A stretch of 64,000 nt of DNA from Natronococcus occultus SP4 (GTDB taxonomy: Archaea; Halobacteriota; Halobacteria; Halobacteriales; Natrialbaceae): assembly GCF_000328685.1 (NCBI RefSeq), contig NC_019974.1:2285001-2349000 (forward strand), read 5' to 3'. The notes under the pieces were generated by a model. That model was given only the letters and a program-made list of their open reading frames with translations, was not told the DNA's origin and did not search any database. Position 1 is the first letter of the stretch. Every line of letters begins with the position of its first letter. Positions 8,520 through 17,071 of the stretch are shown here, piece after piece. The position numbers and the translations under genes are program-made.

Positions 8520-9620
8520 ATGAGCGTTATCGAGTCCATTCACGCGGATCTCGGAGCCACGTTCGGCGACCGTGCCGGCCGAACGGTCGTCGAACACTAC
8601 GGTCGACCCGAGCGGACCCACCGCGCGGTCAGAAACGGGGTCGGACTGTTCGAGGCCGCCTACGGCGTCGTCGTCGTCGAGGGCGAGGACCGACTCGAGT
8701 ACGTCGACAACGTCGTCTCGAATCGGGTTCCGAGCGAGGACGGACAGGGCTGTTACGCGCTCGTCCTCGGTCCACAGGGCCGCATCGAGATCGAGCTCTA
8801 CGTCTACAACGCCGGCGAGCGACTGCTGCTGTTTACCCCGCCCGCCCACGCCGACGAGCTCGCCGCAGAGTGGGCCGAGAAGGTCTTTATCCAGGACGTC
8901 GAGATCCGGGTCGGGACCGACGACTACGCCATCTTCGGCGTCCACGGCCCCCAGGCCACCGAGAAGATCGCGAGCGTGCTCAACGGCGCCGCCTCCCCTG
9001 ACCAACGCTACTCGTTCGTCCGGGGCACGATGGGCGACGACGGCGTTACGGTCGTCCGCACCGACGCGCTTACCGGCGAGGAGAGCTACGAGGTCGTCTG
9101 TGCCGCCGACGCGGCCGAGGACGTCTACGACGTCCTGTTGAACCAGGGGCTCAACGCCGCTCCCTTCGGCTACCGAACGCGGGACACCCTCTCGCTCGAA
9201 GCGGGATCGCCGCTATTCGAAACCGAACTCGAGGGACAGATTCCGAACGTCCTCGGGCTCCGGAACGCCCTGGACTTCGAGAAGGGCTGTTACGTCGGCC
9301 AGGAGGTCGTCTCCCGGGTCGAGAACCGGGGCCAGCCCAGCAAGCGCCTCGTCGGACTCGAGCTCGAGGGCGAGGACGTCCCGGAGGCCGGCGCCGCGGT
9401 CTTCGACGGCGACTCGTCGGTCGGCGAGATCACCCGGGCCGACACCAGTCCGCTGCTCGAGGAGCCGATCGCGCTCGCGGTCGTCGAGTTCGGCCTCGAG
9501 GCCGAGACAGTGACGGTCCGGGTCGGCGGCGAGGAGGTCCCGGCCGCACGCACCGCGCTCCCGTTCGTCGAGGGGTCGGATCGCTCGGACAGGCTGCCGA
9601 CCTACGAACCCGCGGAGTAA
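8520..9620 (+). CDS. Folate-binding GcvT/YgfZ-type aminomethyltransferase-family protein
   Basis: This 366-residue cytoplasmic protein has the folate-binding GcvT fold. The YgfZ signature KGCYVGQEVVSR sits at about residues 254-265 with its conserved Cys, and a small C-terminal barrel (about 280-355) follows. YgfZ-family proteins use tetrahydrofolate or a related pterin in Fe-S cluster assembly or repair, whereas true GcvT acts in glycine cleavage. The KGCYxGQE motif favours the YgfZ side. No other glycine-cleavage gene is nearby. The start at 8520 follows the preceding stop by 39 bp. Confidence 0.85.
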   Translation: MSVIESIHADLGATFGDRAGRTVVEHYGRPERTHRAVRNGVGLFEAAYGVVVVEGEDRLEYVDNVVSNRVPSEDGQGCYALVLGPQGRIEIELYVYNAGERLLLFTPPAHADELAAEWAEKVFIQDVEIRVGTDDYAIFGVHGPQATEKIASVLNGAASPDQRYSFVRGTMGDDGVTVVRTDALTGEESYEVVCAADAAEDVYDVLLNQGLNAAPFGYRTRDTLSLEAGSPLFETELEGQIPNVLGLRNALDFEKGCYVGQEVVSRVENRGQPSKRLVGLELEGEDVPEAGAAVFDGDSSVGEITRADTSPLLEEPIALAVVEFGLEAETVTVRVGGEEVPAARTALPFVEGSDRSDRLPTYEPAE

Positions 9621-9715
9621 CTTGATCGACACCCCGCGGCCGTCGGCCGACGTCGAGACCGCCACCGGAACTGGCCGGGCACAGCCTCAAGAACCTCGGT
9701 AGCGGAGTCGCCGCC

Positions 9716-10111
9716 ATGGATTCGGCCACCGACTTCGAGGAACTGGTCGACCGCGTCCGCACCCAGTCCGAGGACGCCGCCGGCTCCGACACCGACCGGG
9801 TAACGATTCGCTCGTTCGGCGAGCTCGATGCCGACGCGCTCGCCGAACTGCTCGAGACCGTCGAGACCGACGCGAGCGAACCGGGCTCGCTGACGTTTCT
9901 CCTCTCACGGGAGAACGCCGACCGCGTCCTCGAGCGCGAGGACGACCTGGAGGACGTCGACGGTCTCGAGGACGAACTCGGCCGCGAGCTGCGAGTCGAG
10001 GAGGGGATGCCCGACGACGCCGTGTTGCTGTTAGATCCCGAGGCCGTCGACGGTGTGGAGCTGCGCGAGCCCGAGTCGATCGCCTGCGGGCTCGTCGGCG
10101 CTGACCGCTGA
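9716..10111 (+). CDS. Small acidic protein of unknown function
   Basis: This is a 131-residue soluble, very acidic protein. An alpha/beta pattern is visible: FEELVDRVRTQ, DADALAELLETVET, SLTFLLSRENADRVL, DDAVLLLDPEAVDGVEL. There is no membrane span and no Cys-rich motif. Codon use matches its neighbours, so it is a genuine haloarchaeal gene. It lies 95 bp after the YgfZ-like gene and could share its transcript. I do not recognise the family. Confidence 0.7.
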   Translation: MDSATDFEELVDRVRTQSEDAAGSDTDRVTIRSFGELDADALAELLETVETDASEPGSLTFLLSRENADRVLEREDDLEDVDGLEDELGRELRVEEGMPDDAVLLLDPEAVDGVELREPESIACGLVGADR

Positions 10112-10149
10112 CGGCTCCGGTCGGGTTCGTACCGCCGTCGGACGGAGCG

Positions 10150-10308
10150 CTAGGACTCGAGCTCCCGATCCGACTCCCGGAGCTCGCGTTGTTCGACCGA
10201 GTGACCGGTCTCGACGTGGTGGCAAATCATCACCCTGTTGAGCTCGCCGTCGGCGTCGTCCTCGACGCGGCGGCTCCAGTCGCACTCCTCACAGTACGCG
10301 ATTGGCAC
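10150..10308 (-). CDS. Very small CxxC zinc-binding-like protein (GTG start)
   Basis: This 52-residue frame is too short for usual ORF cut-offs. It reads PIAYCEECDWSRRVEDD near the start and then MICHHVETGHSVEQREL, giving two Cys (CEEC) and a Cys/His-rich CHHVETGH segment: a plausible single zinc site. The tail is charged (RELRESDRELES). The start is the GTG at 10308. An AT-rich ATAATT on the minus strand lies about 30 bp upstream, where a haloarchaeal TATA box for a leaderless transcript would be. Many haloarchaeal proteins of 50-60 residues have this kind of CxxC and His pattern. The function is unknown. Confidence 0.6.
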   Translation of the reverse strand: MPIAYCEECDWSRRVEDDADGELNRVMICHHVETGHSVEQRELRESDRELES

Positions 10309-10424
10309 AGACGGAGTTTCGAGTACGGGCTCTTGAATTATGTGATCCGGTCCCGGGAACCAGAGGCGCGATCCAGCGGCGATCGGGGACCACCGTTAAC
10401 TGCGGGCCCGCCGTACGACGCCCG

Positions 10425-11888
10425 ATGGCAGACGTCGACGGTCGTCCGAACGTGTTGTTCGTCCTCACCGACCAGGAGCGGTACGACTACTCCGCACCCG
10501 ACGGTCCGCCCGTCGAGACGGAGACGATCGATCGGCTCTCGAGCGAGGGGATGCGGTTCGAGCGGGCCGTTACCCCGATCAGCATCTGTACGAGCGCCAG
10601 AGCCTCCCTGCTGACCGGGCTGTTCCCCCACGGCCACGGGATGTTGAACAACAGCCACGAGGCCGACGCGATCCGGGCGAACCTGCCGACGGAGCTGCCG
10701 ACGTTCTCCGAGCTGCTCGCCGAGTCGGGCTACGAGCTGACCTACACGGGCAAGTGGCACGTCGGCGACGACCAGACCCCCGAGGACTTCGGCTTCTCGT
10801 ACCTGGGCGGCAGCGACAAACACCACGACGACATTGACGAGGCGTTCCGCGAGTACCGCGAGGAGCGCGGGACGCCGCTCGGGGAGACCGAGCTCGAGGA
10901 CGAGATCTACACCCGCGGCGGCGAGGAGTCGGGGACGTTCGTCGCGGCGAAAACGCCCGTCGACGTCGAGGACACGCGGGCGTACTTCCTCGCCGAGCGG
11001 ACGATCGACGCGATCGAGGCCCATGCGGAGGGCAACCGCGAGGAGCCGTTCTTCCACCGGGCGGACTTCTACGGCCCCCACCACCCCTACGTCGTCCCCG
11101 AGCCGTACGCCTCGATGTACGACCCCGCGGCGATCGAACGGCCCGAAAGCTACGCCGAGACCTACGACGGGAAACCCCAGGTTCACGAGAACTTCCTGCA
11201 TTACCGGGGCGTCGCCGACTTCGACTGGGAAACCTGGGCCGAAGCGATCGCGAAGTACCGCGGGTTCGTGACGATGATCGACGACCAGCTCGAGCGGATC
11301 CTCGACGTCCTCGAAGACCACGGTCTCGACGAGGAGACCGCGGTCGTCCACGCCGCCGACCACGGCGACTTCGTCGGCGGCCACCGCCAGTTCAACAAGG
11401 GGCCGCTGATGTACGACGACACCTACCGCGTCCCGCTGCAGGTGCGCTGGCCGGGGGTCGTCGAGCCCGGCTCCGTCTGCGAGGACCCGGTTCACCTCCA
11501 CGATCTGGCCGCGACCTTCCTCGAGATGGGTGACGTCGCGGCGCCGGACTCCTTCGACGCGCGGAGTCTCGTTCCCCTGCTCGAGGGCGAGGACGGAACG
11601 GACCGTCCCGACGCCGTGTTCGCGCAGTACCACGGCGACGAGTTCGGGCTCTACACCCAGCGGATGGTCCGCACCGAGCGGTACAAGTACGTCTACAACG
11701 GCCCCGATATCGACGAGCTGTACGACCTGGAGACCGATCCCGCGGAGCTGCAGAACCTGATCGACCACCCTGGCTACGCCGACGTCCGCGGGGCGATGCG
11801 GGAGCGACTGGTCGACTGGATGGACCGGACCGACGACCCGAACCGGAAGTGGGTGCCGGACGTCCTGCGAGATCGGGAGCGGAACTGA
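10425..11888 (+). CDS. Sulfatase-family hydrolase
   Basis: This is a 487-residue enzyme of the alkaline-phosphatase/sulfatase superfamily. The start PNVLFVLTDQERYD contains a metal-binding Asp. CTSAR at residues 55-59 matches the CxSxR motif whose Cys is converted to formylglycine in type I sulfatases. GKWHVGD and HAADHGDFVGGH are further conserved active-site blocks. No signal peptide is seen, so it may act inside the cell. The in-frame sequence before 10425 is not protein-like. The substrate could be a sulfated polysaccharide or choline sulfate; no neighbouring gene decides it. Maturation would need a formylglycine-generating enzyme, which is not in this window. Confidence 0.87.
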   Translation: MADVDGRPNVLFVLTDQERYDYSAPDGPPVETETIDRLSSEGMRFERAVTPISICTSARASLLTGLFPHGHGMLNNSHEADAIRANLPTELPTFSELLAESGYELTYTGKWHVGDDQTPEDFGFSYLGGSDKHHDDIDEAFREYREERGTPLGETELEDEIYTRGGEESGTFVAAKTPVDVEDTRAYFLAERTIDAIEAHAEGNREEPFFHRADFYGPHHPYVVPEPYASMYDPAAIERPESYAETYDGKPQVHENFLHYRGVADFDWETWAEAIAKYRGFVTMIDDQLERILDVLEDHGLDEETAVVHAADHGDFVGGHRQFNKGPLMYDDTYRVPLQVRWPGVVEPGSVCEDPVHLHDLAATFLEMGDVAAPDSFDARSLVPLLEGEDGTDRPDAVFAQYHGDEFGLYTQRMVRTERYKYVYNGPDIDELYDLETDPAELQNLIDHPGYADVRGAMRERLVDWMDRTDDPNRKWVPDVLRDRERN

Positions 11889-11939
11889 TCGGGAGGCGGG
11901 AAGCGTACGTTTACGGTTCCGAAGCGGGTAGCCACGCCT

Positions 11940-11978
11940 ATGACCGACGGACCGATCGCGACGGAGGGGAACCGATGA
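11940..11978 (+). other. Possible 12-codon leader ORF overlapping the next gene by ATGA
   Basis: An ATG at 11940 opens 12 codons (MTDGPIATEGNR) whose TGA stop overlaps the ATG of the gene at 11975. The spacing from an AT-rich TTTACG element (about 11910) fits the usual distance to a haloarchaeal leaderless start. Ribosomes starting here would end exactly at the next start codon, so the gene could be read by termination-reinitiation. It could equally be untranslated leader; only the sequence arrangement is seen. Confidence 0.35.
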
Positions 11979-12421
11979 GTCGATCCGGACGCGACGAACC
12001 GGACCCCGAGGAGCTCCGCGAACAGGCCGCCGAGGACGAGGCGATCGCCGACGCGCTCGAGGACCTGGTCGTCGAACTGCGGGACGAACCGATCAAGGAG
12101 AGCCGGCTCGAGGGGTTGTTCGACGAGGCAACGACCAGCGATCCGGGGATCTGGAACACCGTCACCGCCTTCATCGACGTCGAGGACGGGGCGGCGATCG
12201 TCACCGACGAGTCCAAGCTCGCCCAGGGAAAGTGGGCCCCCGAGATCGTCGACGACTGCGACACGATGGTGACGATCGACATCCAGCGCGGGCTGATGCC
12301 CGACGACTTCAAGTACCAGGTCGGCCGCGAGCTCCAGGATCGGATCACGGAGTTCCGCGAAGCGGCTGCGAAGAAACGCCAGGAGGCCGACGAGCTCGAG
12401 GCCGACGGCGACGGAGAGTAA
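11975..12421 (+). CDS. Acidic haloarchaeal protein of unknown function, start coupled to a 12-codon upstream ORF
   Basis: This 148-residue protein starts with a disordered acidic segment and continues with a globular part: VVELRDEPIKESRLEGLFDEA, WNTVTAFIDVEDGAAIVTDESKL, and DDCDTMVTIDIQRGLMPDDFKYQVGRELQDRITEFREAA with a helical tail. I do not recognise the family with confidence. The ATG at 11975 shares the four bases ATGA with the stop of a short reading frame that starts at 11940. A TTTACG element near 11910 is the likely promoter, which would put the transcript start next to the short frame rather than next to this gene. Confidence 0.72.
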   Translation: MSRSGRDEPDPEELREQAAEDEAIADALEDLVVELRDEPIKESRLEGLFDEATTSDPGIWNTVTAFIDVEDGAAIVTDESKLAQGKWAPEIVDDCDTMVTIDIQRGLMPDDFKYQVGRELQDRITEFREAAAKKRQEADELEADGDGE

Positions 12422-12517
12422 CGCCTCGGGGGCCGTTCGACGACCGAACGTGACGTCCTCGAGGCTGACGCCGACGAGTCGCGACAGAAATATGTCAGCT
12501 CGGCTGGACGGTGACGT

Positions 12518-13573
12518 ATGTCCGAGTTCGTCACGCCGCCGCCGCTGGAACGGGGCGACCGCGTCGCCGTCCTCGCACCCTCGAGCGGCGGCGCGCGGGA
12601 AGCGCCCCACGTCTTCGAGCTGGGTCTCGAGCGACTGCGGAACCGATTCGGCCTCGAACCGGTCGTCTACCCGACGGCCCGACAGGGAAACGACTTCCTC
12701 GCTGCCAACCCCCGCGCCAGAGCTGCGGACGTCCACGCTGCCTTTCGCGATTCCGACATCGGTGGGATCGTCGCCACCATCGGCGGCAGCGACCAGTTAC
12801 GGATCCTGAAACACCTCGACCCGGACGTCCTCCGGGCCAACCCGACCCGGTTCTACGGAATGAGCGACAATACCGCCCTCCAGCTGTTGCTGTGGAACGC
12901 TGGCATCGTCTCGTACAACGGCGCCCAGCTGATGAACGAGCTCGCCGTCCCGGGCGAGCTGCCCGGCTACACCGAGCGGTACTGTCGGCGCGCGTTTTTC
13001 GAGGACGTCCTCGGTCGGCTCGAGCCGGCCGCCGAATGGACCGACGAACCCTCGACGTGGTGGACCGATCCCTCGGCGATGGACTCGCCGCCGACCTACG
13101 AGCCGAACCCGGGCCGACGGTGGGCAGGTGGAAGCGACGCCGTCGACGGGCGAGCGTGGGGCGGGTGTCGCGCGATCGTCGAGTGGTTCCTGGCGAGCGA
13201 TCGGTTCATGCCAGCGCGGAGTGACCTCGACGGGGCGATCCTGTGTCTCGAAACCGCCGAATCGATCCCCGAGCCCGACACCGTCGGTGGGACCCTCATG
13301 TGTCTCGGCGAGCGCGGACTGCTCGAGCGGTTCGACGGCGTCGCGATCGCGCGTCCGCCGACCCGGAGCTTCCTGGAGGAGGAGCCCCGCGAGCAGCGGG
13401 AGACCTACCGCGAGCGACTGTACGCGGAGATCGTCGAGCAGGTTCGGCGGTACAACTCGGAGGCGCCCGTCCTGTTAGGTCTCGACTGGGGACACACGAC
13501 CCCGATCGCGCCGCTTCCGATCGGGGGGCGCCTCCGACTGGAGCCGGGGACGGAGACGGTACGGTGTTGCTGA
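12518..13573 (+). CDS. LD-carboxypeptidase, peptidase family S66 (MccF/LdcA type)
   Basis: This 351-residue serine peptidase-like protein opens with RGDRVAVLAPSSGGAREAP, the usual S66 beginning. IGGSDQLRILKHLD and YGMSDNTALQLLLW follow; the latter holds the nucleophile region, with Ser near residue 116. The C-terminal LGLDWGHTTPIAPLPIGG holds the catalytic His. In bacteria these enzymes trim murein tripeptides or give microcin C immunity. Archaea have no murein, so the MccF-like role (cleaving acyl-adenylate antibiotics or other LD-peptides) is the better guess. The gene stands alone between an unknown gene and a convergent membrane-protein gene. Confidence 0.85.
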   Translation: MSEFVTPPPLERGDRVAVLAPSSGGAREAPHVFELGLERLRNRFGLEPVVYPTARQGNDFLAANPRARAADVHAAFRDSDIGGIVATIGGSDQLRILKHLDPDVLRANPTRFYGMSDNTALQLLLWNAGIVSYNGAQLMNELAVPGELPGYTERYCRRAFFEDVLGRLEPAAEWTDEPSTWWTDPSAMDSPPTYEPNPGRRWAGGSDAVDGRAWGGCRAIVEWFLASDRFMPARSDLDGAILCLETAESIPEPDTVGGTLMCLGERGLLERFDGVAIARPPTRSFLEEEPREQRETYRERLYAEIVEQVRRYNSEAPVLLGLDWGHTTPIAPLPIGGRLRLEPGTETVRCC

Positions 13574-13673
13574 ACGAGGGCTCGACTCCCCGTTCGGTCG
13601 GCTCCGTCTCGAGTCCGTTCTGCCGGGGGTGCGAGGCCAGGACGAAAGCCACGGCGCTCGGCGTCGACGACCG

Positions 13674-14090
13674 TCAGGCGCCAAACTCCGGCGACTTACG
13701 TTCCGGCTCGAGGCGTCGGCGTGCCACGTCCGCGAGCGCGAACCCCCAGAGGAACGCGACCGCGAACTGCGGCAGCGTCGGCGCGTAGTCCGTCGGCACC
13801 AGGAGCCACAGCCCGACCGTTGCGACGACGATACCGAGGACGCTCCCGATCGTCGCTGCGATGTCGTCGACGTGGGAGAGATCGACCTCCTCGAGGGCAA
13901 CCGACGCCGAGGCGCCGACTGTGACACCGACGCCGGCGGCGAGCAGCGTCGCCTCCGTCGAGACGATTTCGCGACCGGGACCCAGAAGCAAGAGCGGGGT
14001 CATCGCGATGGCGACCAGCAGCGGCCGACCGACGAACGACCGTCGGTCCGCCTCGTATCGGCGGCCGTCGCTCGGCGGGGGCTCACCCAT
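13674..14090 (-). CDS. Membrane protein of unknown function, about four spans
   Basis: This is a 138-residue protein with a polar N-terminus of about 22 residues and roughly four hydrophobic segments: LLVAIAMTPLLLLG, ATLLAAGVGVTVGASASVAL, IAATIGSVLGIVVATVGLWLLV and FAVAFLWGFALADV. A basic/acidic tail (RRRLEPERKSPEFGA) probably faces the cytoplasm. I know no function for it. The ATG at 14090 is the first start in a clean frame. Downstream it is convergent with the S66 peptidase gene, 100 bp away. Confidence 0.7.
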   Translation of the reverse strand: MGEPPPSDGRRYEADRRSFVGRPLLVAIAMTPLLLLGPGREIVSTEATLLAAGVGVTVGASASVALEEVDLSHVDDIAATIGSVLGIVVATVGLWLLVPTDYAPTLPQFAVAFLWGFALADVARRRLEPERKSPEFGA

Positions 14091-14177
14091 GACGTTCGGT
14101 TACCCCTCGGACGCCATAATTGTTGCCAGCTAACCGGTATGCGACGGTACTCGACCCGATACCTGAACCGGGCACGG

Positions 14178-14588
14178 TCACTCGACGGCGACGTCCTCGC
14201 GCTCGAACTCGTCGTCCTCGCGCCAGCGCCAGGAGCCGATCTCGAAGGGATCGAGCGAGACGATGACGTACGAGCGGTCTGGCCAGGTTGCCTCGGCCGT
14301 GTCGGTCTCGCTGGGGTGGGGTGGGCCCTGCGGGTGGGAGTGATAGAAGCCGACGATCTCCTCACCGCGGGCCTCGAGGCGATCGAAGATCGCGAGCTGG
14401 TCCTCGGGATCGATCCGGTACCGGGTGCGAGGACGGTCGGCGACGTTTTCGGCGGGGTACTGGGACCGGACCTCGCTTCGACCGTTCGACTCGTACTCGC
14501 CCCCGAGGACGCCACAGATCTCCAGCGGGACGCCGTCGCGGGCCTGGTCGACGATCTCGTCTCGAACGGCTGCGGGCAGGACCAGCAC
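14178..14588 (-). CDS. JAMM/MPN+ metalloprotease, desampylase-like
   Basis: This 136-residue predicted zinc isopeptidase has the full JAMM motif: Glu23 (PLEICGVLGG), His83-Ser84-His85, then Ser93 and Asp96 with the expected seven-residue spacing after His85. It resembles Haloferax HvJAMM1, which removes ubiquitin-like SAMP proteins from targets and can free SAMP for sulfur transfer. The start is taken as the GTG at 14588, because the in-frame sequence upstream lies within the BtuF-like gene on the same strand and is Arg-rich. The GTG is 2 bp after that gene's stop, so the two are very likely co-transcribed and coupled. HvJAMM1 also works as a single small domain. Confidence 0.82.
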   Translation of the reverse strand: MLVLPAAVRDEIVDQARDGVPLEICGVLGGEYESNGRSEVRSQYPAENVADRPRTRYRIDPEDQLAIFDRLEARGEEIVGFYHSHPQGPPHPSETDTAEATWPDRSYVIVSLDPFEIGSWRWREDDEFEREDVAVE

Positions 14589-14590
14589 GG

Positions 14591-15565
14591 CTACGGCGCC
14601 GGGTCCGCTCGCGACTCGGTCGTTGGGTCGCTCCTGTCGGTCTCGAGCCCCGCGAGCTCGTCGAACGGGACCGCGACCGAGTCGGCGGGCCCGTCGAACA
14701 GCTCGGGGCTGACGATCGGTGCCAGCGACTCGAGGGTGTCGACGAGCCGCGGGCCGGGGCGGTTGAGGTAGTGGTGGCCGTCCATCGCCCACACGCGACC
14801 ATCACGGACCGCCGCGAGCTCGTCCCAGCCCTCGCGTTCGGTAAGGTCCGTTCGGTTCGCGGCCGTCTGGTCGAGGCCGAACCCGCAGGGGGCGACGATC
14901 AGGCGTTCGGGATCGTACTCGCGGATCGTCTCCCACTCTCGGGGCGTCGAACGCTGGCCGACGTCGGCCAGCCCATACTCCCCGCCGGCCCAGTCGACGA
15001 GTTCGGCGGTCCAGTGGCCCGCGACCATGGCTGGATCGGTCCAGTCGAGGACGGCGACCCGCGGTCGGCGCTCGCTCGCGACCCCCGCCGTTCGTTCCCG
15101 CACGGCGTCGATTCGCTCCTCGAGCTCTGCCCGAACCTCCCGGGCGCGGTCCTCGTGTCCGGTCGTGTGTCCGATCCGCTCGAGGTCGTCCAGGACGTCC
15201 GCGACGGTGTGGGGGTCGACGGTGAGCACGTCGGGGTCGGACTCGATCCGCGCGACCGCATCGGCGATCACGGCCTCGTCGACCGCACAGACGTCACACA
15301 TCGCCTGGGTGACGATCAGGTCGGGGTCGAGCTCCTCGAGCAGGTCGACGTCGACCTCGTAGACGCCGTCGTCGGTCTCGCCGATCTCGAGGACCTGCTG
15401 GTCAATTTCGCCGCTCGAGGCACTGGCGTCGACCCGGGAGCGGGTAACCGAGGGCAGCGACTCGACGTCGGGCGGATAATCGCACTCGTGGGAGACGCCG
15501 ACGGGCTCGAGCCCGAGCGCGGCGACGAGCTCGGTCGCCGAGGGAAGCGTCGTAACGATTCGCAT
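14591..15565 (-). CDS. BtuF-like cobalamin/metallophore-binding family protein without signal peptide
   Basis: This 324-residue protein of the periplasmic-binding (type III) fold begins MRIVTTLPSATELVAALGLEPVGVSHECDYP, the usual start of BtuF-like proteins, and has the long central helix near residue 180. No signal peptide or lipobox precedes the fold, and the ATG at 15565 is well placed, so this copy appears cytoplasmic rather than surface-bound. It has two Cys in AMCDVCAVDE. The JAMM protease gene follows after 2 bp. No permease or ATPase of a cobalamin transporter is nearby. A role in corrinoid handling is possible but not shown. Confidence 0.8.
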   Translation of the reverse strand: MRIVTTLPSATELVAALGLEPVGVSHECDYPPDVESLPSVTRSRVDASASSGEIDQQVLEIGETDDGVYEVDVDLLEELDPDLIVTQAMCDVCAVDEAVIADAVARIESDPDVLTVDPHTVADVLDDLERIGHTTGHEDRAREVRAELEERIDAVRERTAGVASERRPRVAVLDWTDPAMVAGHWTAELVDWAGGEYGLADVGQRSTPREWETIREYDPERLIVAPCGFGLDQTAANRTDLTEREGWDELAAVRDGRVWAMDGHHYLNRPGPRLVDTLESLAPIVSPELFDGPADSVAVPFDELAGLETDRSDPTTESRADPAP

Positions 15566-15618
15566 ACCGGCCGTAGGAACGGCAAGAACAAAAACAGCCG
15601 CCCCGACGGCGACCGACG

Positions 15619-16179
15619 TCAGTACTCGTCGAGATCCCGCTCGGAGTCGTCGCCGAGGTCGTGATCGGGTTCCTCCGAGTCGCCGGGCTGCTCGGTCGGG
15701 TCGTCCTCGATGTCGATGGTCGTCTCGGTGGCGTCCTCGTCGACGTCGAACTCGTCGGTCTCGAGCTCGCTTCCCTCGACGCCGACGCTGCCGTCGGTGA
15801 TCTCGATGGTGACCCCGTCGTGGATCGCCTTCGGGTCGCGGCCGACCATTTTGCCGGTCGCGGACTCGAGTTCGTCGTTGACCGCCCAGACGAACCGGAG
15901 GACGGTCTCGAGCTCGGCGCCCGCCTGTCGGACCCCCCGTTCGGCGGGAAGCCTGCCGAGGCTCTGTGCGCCCTCGGGGTGGAGGTACTGGATCGGGTGC
16001 TCGTTGGGCACTTCGCGGAGGTCGACGTCGAACGACCAGAGGTACGGCAACAGCTGCACGGCGTACCCCTGTGGTTTCGGCGCGCGGCGACCGGCCGCGG
16101 TAAAGGCGAGTGTCAGGGCCGACGACTCCGCCTCGGTGTCGAAGTAGACGCCGTCGAAGCCGGGGATCGAAATTCGCAT
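15619..16179 (-). CDS. Acidic protein of unknown function
   Basis: This is a 186-residue soluble protein. The first ~120 residues look globular (MRISIPGFDGVYFDTEAESSA, YAVQLLPYLWSFDVDLREVP, LETVLRFVWAVNDELE), while the last ~60 are almost all acidic and probably disordered. There are no Cys and no membrane span. It lies 53 bp upstream of the BtuF-like gene on the same strand, so it may belong to one transcript with the BtuF-like and JAMM genes. I do not recognise the family. Confidence 0.7.
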   Translation of the reverse strand: MRISIPGFDGVYFDTEAESSALTLAFTAAGRRAPKPQGYAVQLLPYLWSFDVDLREVPNEHPIQYLHPEGAQSLGRLPAERGVRQAGAELETVLRFVWAVNDELESATGKMVGRDPKAIHDGVTIEITDGSVGVEGSELETDEFDVDEDATETTIDIEDDPTEQPGDSEEPDHDLGDDSERDLDEY

Positions 16180-16260
16180 ACGCGAACGTCGGTCCCGTCG
16201 GGGGTAAGGATAGAGCCGGCACTCCCAGCCTCTTTTATCCGCAGTGGATCGAGGGTCGCC

Positions 16261-17001
16261 TCAGAAGCGATCGGCGTACTTGTCTCGTCTGTTGATATCC
16301 AGCTCGCTCACGCTCGAGCGATCCTGGCTCGCGACGAACCGGATCGCCTCGGCGACCTCCTCGGGTTCGCTGGCCTCGCTCTCGTCGAAAGCCTCGGCGA
16401 ACGTTTCGCCGCTCGTCGTCTCGAACTCCGAGCGAACCTCGGCGGGGTTGATGACGCTGACGCCGACGCCGTCGTCGCCGACCTGGGCCGCGACGCTCTT
16501 GGCGAACCCCCGGACCCACCACTTCGAAGCGGCGTAGATCGGGTTGAACGATCGCGGATACTGTCCGGCGAAGCTGCCAAGAAAGATCAGGTGCCCCTCC
16601 CGTTCACGGATGTGAGGGATCGCCGCACGGGTCGCGTAGAAGACGCCGTCGACGTTCGTCTCCTGTATCGTCTCGTACTCCTCTGTGCTCATCTCGGCAA
16701 TCTCGCTGCCCCGGGAGAGCCCCGCGTTGTTCACCAAGATATCGAATCCGCCGAAGCGATCGACGGTTTCCCCGATCAGGGCGTCGACATCGTCTTCCTG
16801 GCGGACGTTCGTCGGAACCGCGAGCGTCTCGACCCCGTACCCGGCCTCGAGTTCGTCCGCGAGTTCCGCGAGGACGTCCTCGCTTCGGGCCGCGAGAACG
16901 ACGTTCGCGCCCGCGTCCGCGAGCTCCCGACAGGTCGCCGCGCCGATTCCGGCGCTCGCTCCGGTGACGATCGCCGTCTGCTGCTCGAGTTGGTCAGTCA
17001 T
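16261..17001 (-). CDS. Short-chain dehydrogenase/reductase
   Basis: This 246-residue classical SDR has the nucleotide motif TGASAGIG at residues 13-20, NNAG near 91, catalytic Ser143, and Tyr156-x3-Lys160 (YAASK). The fold length is standard. It would carry out NAD(P)-dependent oxidation or reduction of an alcohol or carbonyl in the cytoplasm. Substrate-determining residues cannot be interpreted from sequence alone. It closely resembles the generic clan annotated as oxidoreductase in haloarchaea. It stands between the acidic unknown gene and the broken M32 gene. Confidence 0.9.
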   Translation of the reverse strand: MTDQLEQQTAIVTGASAGIGAATCRELADAGANVVLAARSEDVLAELADELEAGYGVETLAVPTNVRQEDDVDALIGETVDRFGGFDILVNNAGLSRGSEIAEMSTEEYETIQETNVDGVFYATRAAIPHIREREGHLIFLGSFAGQYPRSFNPIYAASKWWVRGFAKSVAAQVGDDGVGVSVINPAEVRSEFETTSGETFAEAFDESEASEPEEVAEAIRFVASQDRSSVSELDINRRDKYADRF

Positions 17002-17071
17002 CGTACCGAGTCGGACGGCTGTTTCCCCCTAAGCGTTTCCGGAGGGCCCGAATGTGTCCGGTTCGGGTTCG

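Noticed and set aside
15566-16222. N-terminal extension of the BtuF-like frame
   Set aside because: It lies on the same strand but in another frame over the acidic gene at 15619-16179 and is Arg-rich; the BtuF start block begins at 15565.
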